From the NCBI RefSeq assembly GCF_047496725.1, contig NC_132975.1:14951501-15015500 (forward strand): a stretch of DNA of 64,000 bases. Direction: 5' to 3'. Source of the DNA: Anoplolepis gracilipes (lineage: Eukaryota; Arthropoda; Insecta; Hymenoptera; Formicidae). The position numbers and the translations under genes were made by a program. The notes under the pieces were generated by a model. The model ran no database searches, had not been told where the DNA came from, and was given only the letters and a program-made list of their open reading frames with translations. Positions 40,041 to 52,200 of the stretch are shown here, piece by piece (position 1 is the stretch's first letter; every line of letters starts with the position of its first letter).

Positions 40041-40475
40041 GTTCTAATAATTTTTACGCATAGAACTTTTTGTAGAACTATTAGAGTAGAATTTTCAAGC
40101 ACTCAAAATTTAGTAAGAAATGCTAAAAAAGTCAGAACAAATAAGACGCAGCGTGAACTTGACGTCTCGAGCTATTTTTTTTTTATTTTTGTTAAGTTAG
40201 AACTATTTATTTAATCTATCAAGAACTCTAAAACTATTAAGAAATAAATCTTTCCAGAACAATTATTGAGTTTTCACGTGCTATACCAGTTTTATAGACG
40301 TGGCTGACTGTTTACAATACGAGAGCAAAATTATCAAAAAGAGAATTTTCGAAAAAATTCCCTGAATCTCAATAAAATTCCACGAGACTTTCCTATTTTT
40401 TTTTTTTTTTTATATACAAAAGAAATCCCTAAGAAATTCAGATTTTCCATATTTTTTCAGGAAGTGGACACTCTG
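40041..40475 (+). repeat. Interspersed repeat family 3, longest copy
   Basis: Begins GTTCTAATAATTTTTACGCA and continues to AATTCCCTGAATCTC and TTTTTCAGGAAGTGGACACT near 40455-40475. The closing AGTGTCC-type end (minus strand) resembles termini of some animal DNA transposons. Family assignment is uncertain. Confidence 0.45.
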
Positions 40476-41243
40476 ATAATTTAATCTCAAAGTAGTAAAT
40501 ATTATCTTATATTGAACTAACTTTTTTATAGTAATTGTACCACGGGATATTTAATTGTACGATAAAAAAATTTGAGAAAATAAAAATTTTAATTCCATCG
40601 GAAAAATTTTTACTTAACTCACAAATTAATTATTAATTTTATATTTCACAGGGCTAAAAGCAATTTTGCTTTACGCAATATCAAATTCATAAATTTCGAA
40701 ATATGTTAGATTTATTAATTTTTGGCGTAATTAATCCATCCAGTTACTCCTTAAACACAATATATAATAATTTATACCTGAACGCTACGTTAAAATAATT
40801 AGCACTCTGCGATGATCTTTTAACGAAGCTGTGTCTTCGGGTCAGTTATTAAATATAATCATTGTGTTAATCTGCTTGAAGACCGTAATAACACGATTTG
40901 GTCGAAAAGACGGAAATAGGTATAACCTGACGACGAATAATTATGCTGATAAAATTAATTACTATCTGCAAATTTTCCCGTTAAATTATAATGAATAGCT
41001 TCACTTTTCAATTTACTCGTTAAAATTCGTTGAAAATTTCATGTCGTAATATAATTCAGAAAATTCTCCTTTAATAGAATATCAATAGAATATCAGAAGT
41101 ATTCAAGTGCGTAAAATAAATATAAAATCATGAAATTGAAATAATCTTGTCTTATTTGAATTTATCGGACGCAATCGAGCACATTTATTTACTCTTTACG
41201 ACATTCTGATATTCCTATGTATTATGTATTTTCCTTTATTTAT

Positions 41244-41253
41244 CTCTCTCTCC

Positions 41254-41295
<42 letters not shown>

Positions 41296-41304
41296 TTTTC
41301 TCTC
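41244..41304. repeat. (TC)n microsatellite with interruptions
   Basis: TC-rich tract broken by TTTC units; a shorter one follows at 42347-42378. Confidence 0.85.
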
Positions 41305-43360
41305 AACGTAGTAAATGACGATGAATCGATTGCTAAATTAACATCGTCCAATATGTATTTCCGTATATCATACCATTGTTATTCGAATATAAAATATTAA
41401 TTGCTTTCGCAATTCCACAATAATTTGTCTTTTGATATGTATAATAATTTTTGGTACATATAATAATTAATTAACACTGAAAATTCATGGTAACATTTTT
41501 TAATCTCAAGCTTTTTGTTTACTGTTTTCTTAGTTTTATCGTATATATGATACAAAATAAATACCGATTAAGCCGTCGCATTTAATAATTCTTCATATTT
41601 TTGTTTTTATATTTTCATAATAAAAATATTTTTCTATAATTAAAATTCAGATATTTGTCACGTTATTTAGTCAAATAACTTTAAATTTTCAATTGATAGG
41701 AAAATTTTTCATTTGCACGTAAAAGAGGTTTGTTCTCTTTACGCTTTCCTCATTAATTGCTTTCTCGCATAAACCAATTTTTGATTGGTTTATAATTTTA
41801 TACCGTTCATACAGCTCTCACGAAAATAATTTAGATCACAAAAAGAAACTGTTTTAGAATTAATTTAAAATTTTCAGAGTCAATCACATTTTCACTCTTG
41901 GAATAATCTGAAACAATCACAATTCGCGCTTGCCGGTACGAGGCAACCGGTACTTACTACGTAGTTGTTTACTCAGAAGCTTACTCATTATTATTCAAGA
42001 ATTGTAGTCCACGATGTGCTAGTCACGCCTACGCGCCGGTTGTCAAGGCTATACAGAATTTGTGTAAATCCGAGAAGGGACGGCGTAATGAGAATATCGA
42101 GCAAATATTTCGATGAAAAAATTGTTATTTAAAATTGCCGAGATTTTATGCGTAAAATTGCGTTTCCTCCAATTATTTAACAACAAAATAATTCTTCTTT
42201 ATACTAATGCGCCAACTTATGCATTTACAATAGAACTGCATTTTCTCTGATTGAGAGAGGATCTCTGTGATACTAAAAGTCTGTTAAATTACATTTTAAC
42301 TGTTAAATAAATTGTACTACTGTAAGACAAATTTGTTCCTTTTCTTTCTCTCTATCTCTCTCTCTCTCTCTCTCTCTTTGTATATATTGTTCTCACATAA
42401 TACATATACAAAGCAACAGTACTTTGTTCAAAGAGCAACTACGCGCTTCTCTCTACAAGTTTCATAATATATTTATAATCTAAAATAATTTTATAAAGTA
42501 TTCAAAGAGTAAATTCTGCGTATTTTCTGCTTATTCTGCATTATTGTAAAGCAAGATGATTCAGCTGCAAATTCTAAAACAATCTTTACTATTACGTTAT
42601 TAAGTTGATTTTGCGAGTTCCTAATACAGCAAGTGCATTCGATCGGTACCTGATCTAATTACGTTCTTGTACTTCTATGATTACAAACTTTGCTAATTAC
42701 TTCGTGTGATACGCTAATCTCCAACAAAACGTGTAATTAAAGCCGAAATCCATAATTACGTCAGTAAAGTATATACATGGAACTACGTGAGAAGCATTGT
42801 GCAGATATTATGTACACTAATGTTTATGTCCATGTAACGCAATTGAGTAATAAATATACTTGATAATATCCTGAAGCAAACCCAGGAATATCAAACATTT
42901 ACACGTTTGCTTACCACCAATAGTCTAGAACGCATTTAATGCCACATATAATTCCCCTTAGGAACATCCGACCTAAGGGAAACCATTATATTTTCCGAAA
43001 ACAGTTTCAAAATTAGAAATATCCGTCAAACTTAATATCCGTGGAAACTTAATATTAAATGGAGTAAGTTTTGAATAAACAGTATATTACATTCTCAAAA
43101 TCAAGAACAATGATACAACTAACTTAAGTCAATCTTATCACATCCTCGTTTCATCCAAGTTTCCTCGTAAGAAATATTAAACTTGTGTAATTTTTATTTG
43201 ACTTACATATCTCATGTCGCAATAATGGCATAACTTGGAAATTCTTATTGCATCCAACGGATATTTTATCAACATTATGATTTGATATGTAGTTTTGTTA
43301 AAGTAATAATTTAGTTATTTAATGAAAATTTTACTGAAAAAATTCTACGCGCAAAATTCA

Positions 43361-43449
43361 TATAATTTAAGTATAATATACGATATAATTTAAATAAATG
43401 TTAATTATAATTTAAAAATAATATACGATATAATTTAAATAAATATTAA
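43361..43449 (+). repeat. Short tandem duplication, about 53-bp spacing
   Basis: The block ATAATATACGATATAATTTA followed by AATAAAT occurs twice about 53 bp apart in AT-rich sequence. Local slippage duplication; no function seen. Confidence 0.5.
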
Positions 43450-44603
43450 ACAACATCGCGCATATAAATTTAACTTTTAATTTTTTGTTGAATGGTTTAT
43501 TAAAGATTATGTAATATTAAAAAAAGTGACTATAAAAAAAAAATCATGTTTATATATATTTACAAGAGTAAGTAAAACTGAGACTCATGCAATTTGCTAC
43601 TAAAATTACTGAAGTACAAAACTCGGTAAGCATAAAGAAATCGAGAATTGCAAACGAATGGATGGAGCTGAAGTGCAGAGAGAAAGTAATTTAATACACA
43701 CGTTAATTGCATGACTCGCGTAAAATGTTTCATCATGATAAAGAGCAGACAATCGCAATTGGTCGTTTCAGTTTTAAGTGCTCCTAAGTATTTGAAAATA
43801 TAAATTTCTGCGATCGTGAGTCGAATCTAATTCACTTGCTATCCTTTCTGTCCCCACAGTTTCCGTCTTTTCGATTTAGAATCAACCAGACAATGAGTTC
43901 AGCGATTATTAGTATCAATTTCGCTCGCAGCTGACGATAACACGATTATAGGTAATTTCTCATTAAGACTGCGGGTTTAATTAAGCACTGTGCCTATATA
44001 GCCTATGCTCGCCGCATGATTTGCTTCAATGAATATCGCCTGTATCTGTTTATGTCGGTCTTTTAATAATGTACTTTCACACGATTTTGTGAGCATAATG
44101 TTAATAATATCAAAAACAGGTTAATTAATTTTAAATAATTTTCAGAATATAACAGGTTTTGTATAATTCAACAAATAATTCTTTTTATGATACATATTGC
44201 AATAGAAAATTCTATATTGCATACATTACAGACATTCGTTTCCCAGAAACAACAGAGATTCAAGAAAAATTGAAAAAGTTTCAAAAATTCATATTCATTC
44301 TAAATCTGTTTTTAAAATTATTTTAAGTGTAATCTTGAATAATTTTAAAATTCTATTTTGCCATTAAAATGATTAACGTAACATCTTAAGACCGTACTTG
44401 AAGGAATCTTAAATATAAAAGAAAATTTATTATTATATTAATACAGTTCTAAAGGACTTTAAAAAAATTCCCTTTTACACCTGGGAGATAATCTTTAAAT
44501 ATTTACACCGCATCATTTACATGCGCGTCAACTCCTAATCCAGATTCCCAAGTGGTAATATAACTACTACACGCGAATAAATATTCAATCATCTCTTTTA
44601 CAG

Positions 44604-44920
44604 ATCGGGCAACGAGTGAACTGCGAATACGAGACGCAAAAGGAATAATGGTTTCGTCCGCGATATTCGGAGCAGCCGCCGGCACGGGATTAGCTTTAGT
44701 GGTGGCGATGACGATTGTAATTTATCGTTACTATGCCATGAAACGGAAAGGAAAGTGGAGTTGGAACAATCTGGATCGCTGGCCGGATCCGCCAGGAAGA
44801 TCTGTCAGAAACAGCAACGAAGTCGAACGTCAGTCTCGTCATCACCACACAGCAACGGCGACGCACGTGCTCGACTGCTGGCGGAAGCCGCAAAAGAGTT
44901 ACTACGCTGTGCAGACCGCG
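44604..44920 (+). CDS. Right synaptotagmin, TM exon with 5'UTR
   Basis: Acceptor CTTTTACAG at 44603, then 44 untranslated bases and ATG at 44648 (AATAATGG). It encodes 91 residues: MVSSAIFGAAAGTGLALVVA and the rest of a TM helix, then YAMKRKGKWSWNNLDRW and a His-rich patch. A lumenal part is almost absent. The donor ACCGCG|GTTAGT is phase 0. An untranslated exon upstream is required; 35251-35357 is the best candidate. Confidence 0.88.
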
Positions 44921-47900
44921 GTTAGTATCTAATCAATTTTACATTAATTAGCCACATGACTGATGATCATCCGTAATAGTCATCCATTATAAAAGTCTTT
45001 CTTTTAATGGAAACCTCTAAATTTTCAATTTCAAGATGCTTTTGTCGTGTTTTTATTGCAATAAGAAGAGCGATCGTAAAGGAACTTTTAAGAATGGAAA
45101 GAAATAATAGAAAAAAAACGCGAAATGCTTCTCATTAAATCCTTCGCTTTAAATATCAATGGATAGCTATCTCCATTCAGTTACGTAACATTTTTCCTTC
45201 TCGCAGATCAATAATTTCTTGATATTATTAGTTTTTGAGTCTTTGTTCTTTTTTCCATTAATTCGATATTTTAAACTGCAGAGTTTTAATATGTTGATAT
45301 AAATACTTTGTAAAAAATTCTTTTAAGTTTAAAAATGTATTTTTAATACATAGATACCGGCTGGCAAGCAATGTTGCTTTCATGCTTGCCAGTAACTCAT
45401 CGTCGGTATTTATATGTTGCATCTGTGTCGGTATAAACAGGTCGGTAAAGCATATCTGCTAGCCGAAAGCTGGTAAGATACAAAATTCTGTGCTTGATCC
45501 TGTGCAGAATTCTGCTGTGCTATTCGTAATCGCGACAAGATAAATTTTATTCACTGCCTTATGTCGGCAAAATAATGATTTCACATGTCCGAGAGAAAAA
45601 CCCTGCGACCGTCAATGTCTCCGATACAATTGTCAGAAGAGATTATTGTATGTTGTTAAAGCATATTGATAAAAGACAAATAATATTTCTGTTAACATTA
45701 TCTTTTTTCATTCATAAATTCTCTTTGACAAATTAATAATCAATGTTCCATAATAATGGCAAAATAATTTCTCTACTTGAATTAAACTATCTTGAGGGAG
45801 GAATGTGTGTGTTTTATTTTAAATTATAAAAATGTAGCACTACATTTTTTCAAAATCAAAATGCTGTTAAACATTTATATAACTACTTTTGCGATTCTCG
45901 AACATTGATGAAAGCTTAATGTGTAGAAAAATCAATTATGTATTCTCGAGCTTATTAATCCAAACAAACTTTGGTACACATTAATATAGGAAGTGTTTAA
46001 TACATTCCCGATACATGAAATTTTATTTTAAGCTCCTTGTGTTCGTCGAATATATACGTCGCATGTGAGAATATAATCTTCTTATGTACGGAAATGGATA
46101 CGTCGTAAACAGATCAATCTAACAATCCAACTTGATTGATGTGACCTATATTTTTCTTTTATGTTTTTTTGAAAAAAAGAAAATTCTTTTTTTTTTTTTT
46201 CTTTGTACGACCATTGTTCAAACAAAGTTCAAGCTGCAGCAGCAAACAATCGGATTTAATAGTGTAAACAAATGTAATTATGCATTGTTTATATACATTT
46301 ACGCTGGAGTTTACGAAACGAAATATCATTCTTATATCGTAAACGAGAACGATGTTATAAACAGAGTTGGGAATGGGATTAATAAGTTTGTTATTCTTCC
46401 GTTTATCGTATTTCCGCACACATGCATAACCGAGAAGAGCTTTGTGCTGCAAACCGAAACATTGAATCTAGAATTTGGATCGATACAGCGTTTATAAGCG
46501 CAACAGATATCGCGTTTTGCGAGAAATACGCACTTGTAACGCGATAATATGTCACGATGGCGGGTGGATTTGGTTAGACGACATTTTATATTACATTGTC
46601 ATCTGCCTTTGATATCTTATACTCTCTCATTATACCAATACGTTATTTATAATTTATCCGACGAGATTATTTTGACGTCAGACGAATGATATATAAGCGA
46701 TATATAATTAAAAATGGAAGCGTTCAAAGTGATCGAATCTACCCTTTTAATGTATTTCTGCTTTCTGTCTGCTGTAAATATATTTGTCAAGTTGATTACA
46801 TAATGTTGCATAAATATTCGCTGTTTTTTTTTTTTTTTTTCATGACAAAATATAATCCCATATATAATGAAATTTTAAGAATAGTAAGTTTAAACTTATG
46901 AAAACAAACCTACTAGATTAGTTTCTTCAAATTTTTGAAAAGGCCAGTGAGACAATATTATTGCAGTAAATCTTGTCGATTCATTTTTCTTATGCATAAA
47001 ACGATCGATTTTCTAACTTTTCGTTCAAGTCAATTTGCAAAATTGTGAACTATCATTTTGTGCAAAGTGCATTGAAAGCATACGGTAATTAGGTTAATGT
47101 ACCGTATAGTCCAACGTTATCCCGAAGATGCGAGATTGCTTAGCTCCTCTGAGACTCATTCTCTCTCTCTCTCTTTCTCTTAGGACATATTCTTAAATTT
47201 AAATATTGCCAACATTGAATAAGCAACCCCGTTTCTTGAAGAAAACATTTTATACACAAAACATATTTTATACAAAAATGGTTACATACCACGCAGTTAT
47301 AATATAACGATATTTTATTAAGGAACAAATTTTTATAAAAGAAATCAAAAGCATTATAAATAAAATGTCGCTTCTCCATTCGCGATGCTATTTAAATCAA
47401 CAAAATAGTAATATAAATTCATCGTGCAAATGTCATTGCATTCACGAGACAAATAATTCAAGAAAAACAGCTCTACCATCGCAATAACGTAGTTTGCGTG
47501 CTTGCTTGCTTGCTTACTTACTTACTATACCCATCACCGTGATCGCAGGGAGGTTGAAAAATATATCGATAAAGAGAGACAAAGAAAGCGACAAAGGAAA
47601 GAAGAGAACAGCGGTATATGCACTCTTTTAAAGTTTAATTGTACCGATCTATAATGTAGACTATCCTCGTATAACGGAGAATTTCTGTACTATATGCAGA
47701 CAGAAGAATATAGTTATAGTTATATAGTCGAAGAACGGATGTACAATCTATATAAACATGTGTGAGAAGTTTTTAGAAATCTCCTTTAATTAATTAAAAA
47801 GCGCCTTATTTTAATCCTTCTCCGGATAAAATAAGTTCAACGTAATCTAGTCTCCTGATTAATAATATTCTAGAGACTAGCGAACTGTTATGAAATTATG

Positions 47901-49165
47901 AGTTCAATGCGATTCAATCTGGTTAATGTCTAAGCACGAATAGTTATGCTAGTTATTATTAAAACGTTTTAGTAAATTGAACTATGACAGCCTTTCGCTA
48001 ATTCAGTTAAGTTTCAGCAAAACTTGATTAGAAATTTAATAAGAGAAACATTTAATCGTTGAAAGCAAGGAGCTTGAAATTCCTAAACGCGAATCTGAAA
48101 TTAGTAACTTCTGAGAAATCTACGTTAAATTTTCCTTCGTTCGTCATTAATTGTTTACTGGCTGAATGTTAATCTCCTTACAAAACCTTGAGAACAAAGT
48201 ACCATATTGCGTGCCTCGTTGCTTCTTAGTCTTACAGCACGAAATAAAATGGAGAGAGCATTGAGTATACAGTGCAACTGTATATAAATTGAAGTAATAA
48301 GATCTTATCTATCATAAACTTTCGAGAATACGATCGTATAATCGAATCTCTTTCTCGAATTACGCACATGACTCGCGCATCGCGCGTCATCTCCGCATTC
48401 TGATGTACGAACAATAATAATAATTGACTTTATGTTTAACGGTATCCTTTACGTAATTATTAATTACGTAATTTACATTCACGTACCGTCCAACGTAAAC
48501 AGCACTGAGACGAAAGTGGAACTACTTGCCCGCTCCAAAATCGTTCGCGTCCCTGAGATGTAACCTGTTGCGGCGCACGCACCATTTTCCATCTCTCTTT
48601 CTCCCTCGCGGCCGATATTCATCTTCTCTTCCGCTATACACCAGCCGAGGGTCTCTCTCTCTCTCTCTTTCCCCTCGGTGGCGGAACCGACCGCCCACCA
48701 CCTCCAGCCGTCAGCTACCCTCGGCGGCGAATCGCCGTTTTCTGGTGGTACACGACGAGCCCTGGCTTTGCGTATACGAAGTCAGTCGGGCTGGCCCAGT
48801 ATCGCGGTACGGTGATACCCGGTGTGATACACGTCCGGTATCCGCGTCGCCCGTAATCGACGTCACCGCGAACGAGACCACGAAAGTTGACGACACTTTC
48901 GTACTTTGGTGAGTGCGAGTAAATGGGCGAAATTAATTCTGCGGCCACCGTGATCGATCCAACAGCGTTGAATCGATAGTACGTCGAACGAGGGTGTAAT
49001 TAATTATTATCGCGTAATGAGAATCCTCCCTCTTCCGCTGTTTCCCGCTCTTCAAGCTGAACGCTCGCTGTTACTCGGACGACCGACGACGAATCGGGTC
49101 AGCATGACGTTTAAGTAGTTGTAACCCGTGACAGTTCAGACACTTGTCTTCGATAAAGGAAAGAA

Positions 49166-49234
<69 letters not shown>

Positions 49235-52200
49235 GAAAGAGAGAGAATGGCGAGAGAATAGGCAGCGTTGATGTAAAATTAATCGGCTTGGACTACGGTC
49301 AAAGTAATGAGCCGCGGTTAACGCATAACCGCTGCTGAACCATAATGAAATCAGAAACCCCGCTGTGTTTAAGCCTCATGTATGATTAAGGGAGGGCGTC
49401 GACTGCGAAGAGCGAAACTACGAAATTTCCTTGTGTTAAATAGCCAATTTGTAGTTTTTCATCAGAGAAAGTAGGACAAAGCGCGCAGGGAAGGATCGTT
49501 ATAGGTCCTTGAGGGACCGAGATAACGATAATGTAATTTTGACGAGAATTTAAGTAGACACGTCAATCTCATGGAATAAATATCGATTTTAGCTCTCGAA
49601 TATACTTGGATCGACACTGCCTATTTCTTCTTTCCTTTCGCGATCTTTGAAACACGACTAAGCGTGTTTTTCTTATCGCCGAATACCTTATAATAATCCT
49701 CGTGACATATTGTTATACAAAAATCAAGATAGCGGAAGATAATTCCAACAATGTTAACTCATTACTTTATAATGGCGGTAGAAAAAAAGAGAACAGAAAA
49801 TAACAAGTCCCGAATTATTAATATTTATTAATAATTGGATGTCAGCGACTGAAAAGTGACGTAGTGATTTTTTACATAAAAATTTCAGACGTATCCGCTA
49901 TTCATAAAGTCACCTACTGACAAATTATATCTTTTCTTTATTAATTTAAACTATCTATATCGTATGTATACCGTGTAAGACTACAAGTAAAACAATTCAT
50001 ATTCCTTCAAACTCTAGCAGTTATATTCCAGCAATAATAATCCAGTTAACTCGTTACTCTATAATGGCGTTTGAAAAAAAGAGGAAAAAAAACTATCAAG
50101 TCCCGAATTATTGATATTTATTGTAATTGGATGTCAGCGGTTCAAAAGTGACGTGGTGGTTTTTGGCATATAAAAATTTGAGACGCATCCCGCTATTCAT
50201 ATTTCACCTACTGACAAATTATATCTTCTCGTTATTAATTTAAACTATCTATATCGTATGTATATAGTACAAGTATGTAAGACTACAAGTAAAAAAAATT
50301 AATATTCCTTCAAAATCTAGCAGTTATATTTCAGCAATAATAATCCAGTTAATCCCTTGAATAATTGTAGCAGCGGTAATATTTGTTAATATGTGTTAAA
50401 CAATTGAAGTAATTTCGGAAAATTGAATTTCCACGTTTCCGTGCTACATACCATTCATCTCATTTAACTTTAATCAGTTTAAATATTTACCTAGTTTCAA
50501 TACAATATACATCGTTTGATTTTATATCGCATCGAGTTTTAACGTACCATGCACGCATTGTGTATCACATTGTTTGTATTTTCGAATTTATTAGCTAAAT
50601 GACTTGTTATGAAAATAAAAAGAAAACGAGAATTTAAAAAATATAAATTCCTCGATTGCTCTAATTTTAAAATACAAGAATACAAATTGAATATTACGAA
50701 TAGCATATCGATATATCCGAGTATATCCAAAGATCGAAGATCAAGTAAAACAATATAAAATAACTAATCGACCGCGGATCAATTTCATGGCACGATTGAT
50801 TGATTTAAATGAAAACGAATTTACGCCCTAGGCAAACGCATGTTTACTTCAAACGATACATAATTAATATCGCAGGCTTTATTGACAGTTATACTCATAT
50901 AATAATAATATCGAACTATCTTCGACGGTTATATACCGCCCATCGCGGACAAAATGAGAATATTTAAATGCTAATTAATTAAAATCGCGCACTCGATTTA
51001 ATTCTTCTCTCTACGCATTCAACAACTCTTGTTTACTTCCGTCAAGTTGATCCGAAATTACGTAGTAAAATATACATATTTATGCTATTATAACGAAAGT
51101 CTCTTACTAAAAGTCTTTAAGAGTTAGAAACCTTAATATAATATAATATTATATTATAATAATAATTATAATAATTTCTCGTTAAAGTTTACCGCTATTA
51201 ATTATTAAACGGCTTATATGCTATTGTTATTCCACCACCGTCGAGTTTACAACTGCTTCCCAATCGCGTTTAAAACAGAAATTGCGTTGCTTTTCAACTA
51301 TGTAAACTTTTACATTCGCTCGAGAAACGCGCGATTGATTGTCAAAAAGTGATGACAAGGACGCGAGGAGTGTTTCGCGTCGGACGTCCGAGCGACGCGT
51401 TCAGCGAACAAAAGTTTTTTCACTTTTACTTATACTATAGATGCAAAGGTGGCAAAAAGCGGTTGCCATTTTTTCCCGCTAATTCTGCCCTTCTCCTCCC
51501 CCACCCTCCCCCCCGCCCGCCGGTGACCACAAGACCCTCTTGCGAGAGGAAAAATTACGGTAACGAACTCTGAAAAAAAAAAAAAAATCGTCGCGGCCTA
51601 ACTCGCGCACTCGGACGATTGTTTTGGACGCGATCATCAAAGTGCCGGACAAATTGTCGGAGGTCCTGGGCGATGTTCTGGAGCTATGCGGCGGCGGAAG
51701 CGGAAGCGGCGGTGCTGCGACATCCGGGGAGAAAGGCATATCGAGCAACGCGTCGAGCGCGGCCACTAAGATCGGTGCAGTGACAGGAGTGGCGATAATC
51801 AGGGGTAGATGGGCCCAAAGGGGCGCGAGGCCGCACCTATCTTCCGTTGCTAATACCGATAGTGCCGACAGTACGACTTCGACCAGTTCGGAGGTACAGT
51901 GATTATTATATTCCAGTAAACGTGTGTGAGAAATGTCACGCATATGTTCTGATGACGTAATGTAAAACACTACCCTGTATTCTGTGTTTTAAATTACATT
52001 TTTTTTTTTCCTAGGATAGTTCTTTATATATCTTTTATATTTTTCATATGTGAAATATATTTTCATAATATTTGGTTATTTCAACCTACTTGTTTCTAAA
52101 CGTAAAATGCTTTGTTATTTTTACCTTAAAATATTCCGAGAGGATTACTTTGACAAATTCGAAAAAATACAAAAATCTAGAAAAGTCGGAAAAAGTAGTC

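Larger units (their letters stand above)
35358..44603. other. Probable first intron of the right synaptotagmin
   Basis: Runs from a consensus donor to the acceptor of the TM exon. AT-rich, holding the family 3 repeats at 38-40 kb, an AG tract and TC tracts. A patch of higher GC at 38.98-39.55 kb has no exon I can support. Confidence 0.45.

Noticed and set aside
46132..46497. 121-codon plus-strand frame with an overlapping minus-strand frame
   Set aside because: AT-rich, contains a poly-Phe run from a T-tract, and both strands are open, as expected by chance here.
48526..48907. 128-codon plus-strand frame in the GC pocket
   Set aside because: No in-frame ATG and low-complexity Ser/Leu/Arg content from a CT repeat; the strong donor suggests a non-coding first exon instead.
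51479..51970. 163-codon minus-strand open frame opposite the 51.6-kb exon-like segment
   Set aside because: It is the complement of GC-rich low-complexity sequence, ends in poly-Phe and Gly runs from an A-tract and a C-rich tract, and has no splice context toward either gene.
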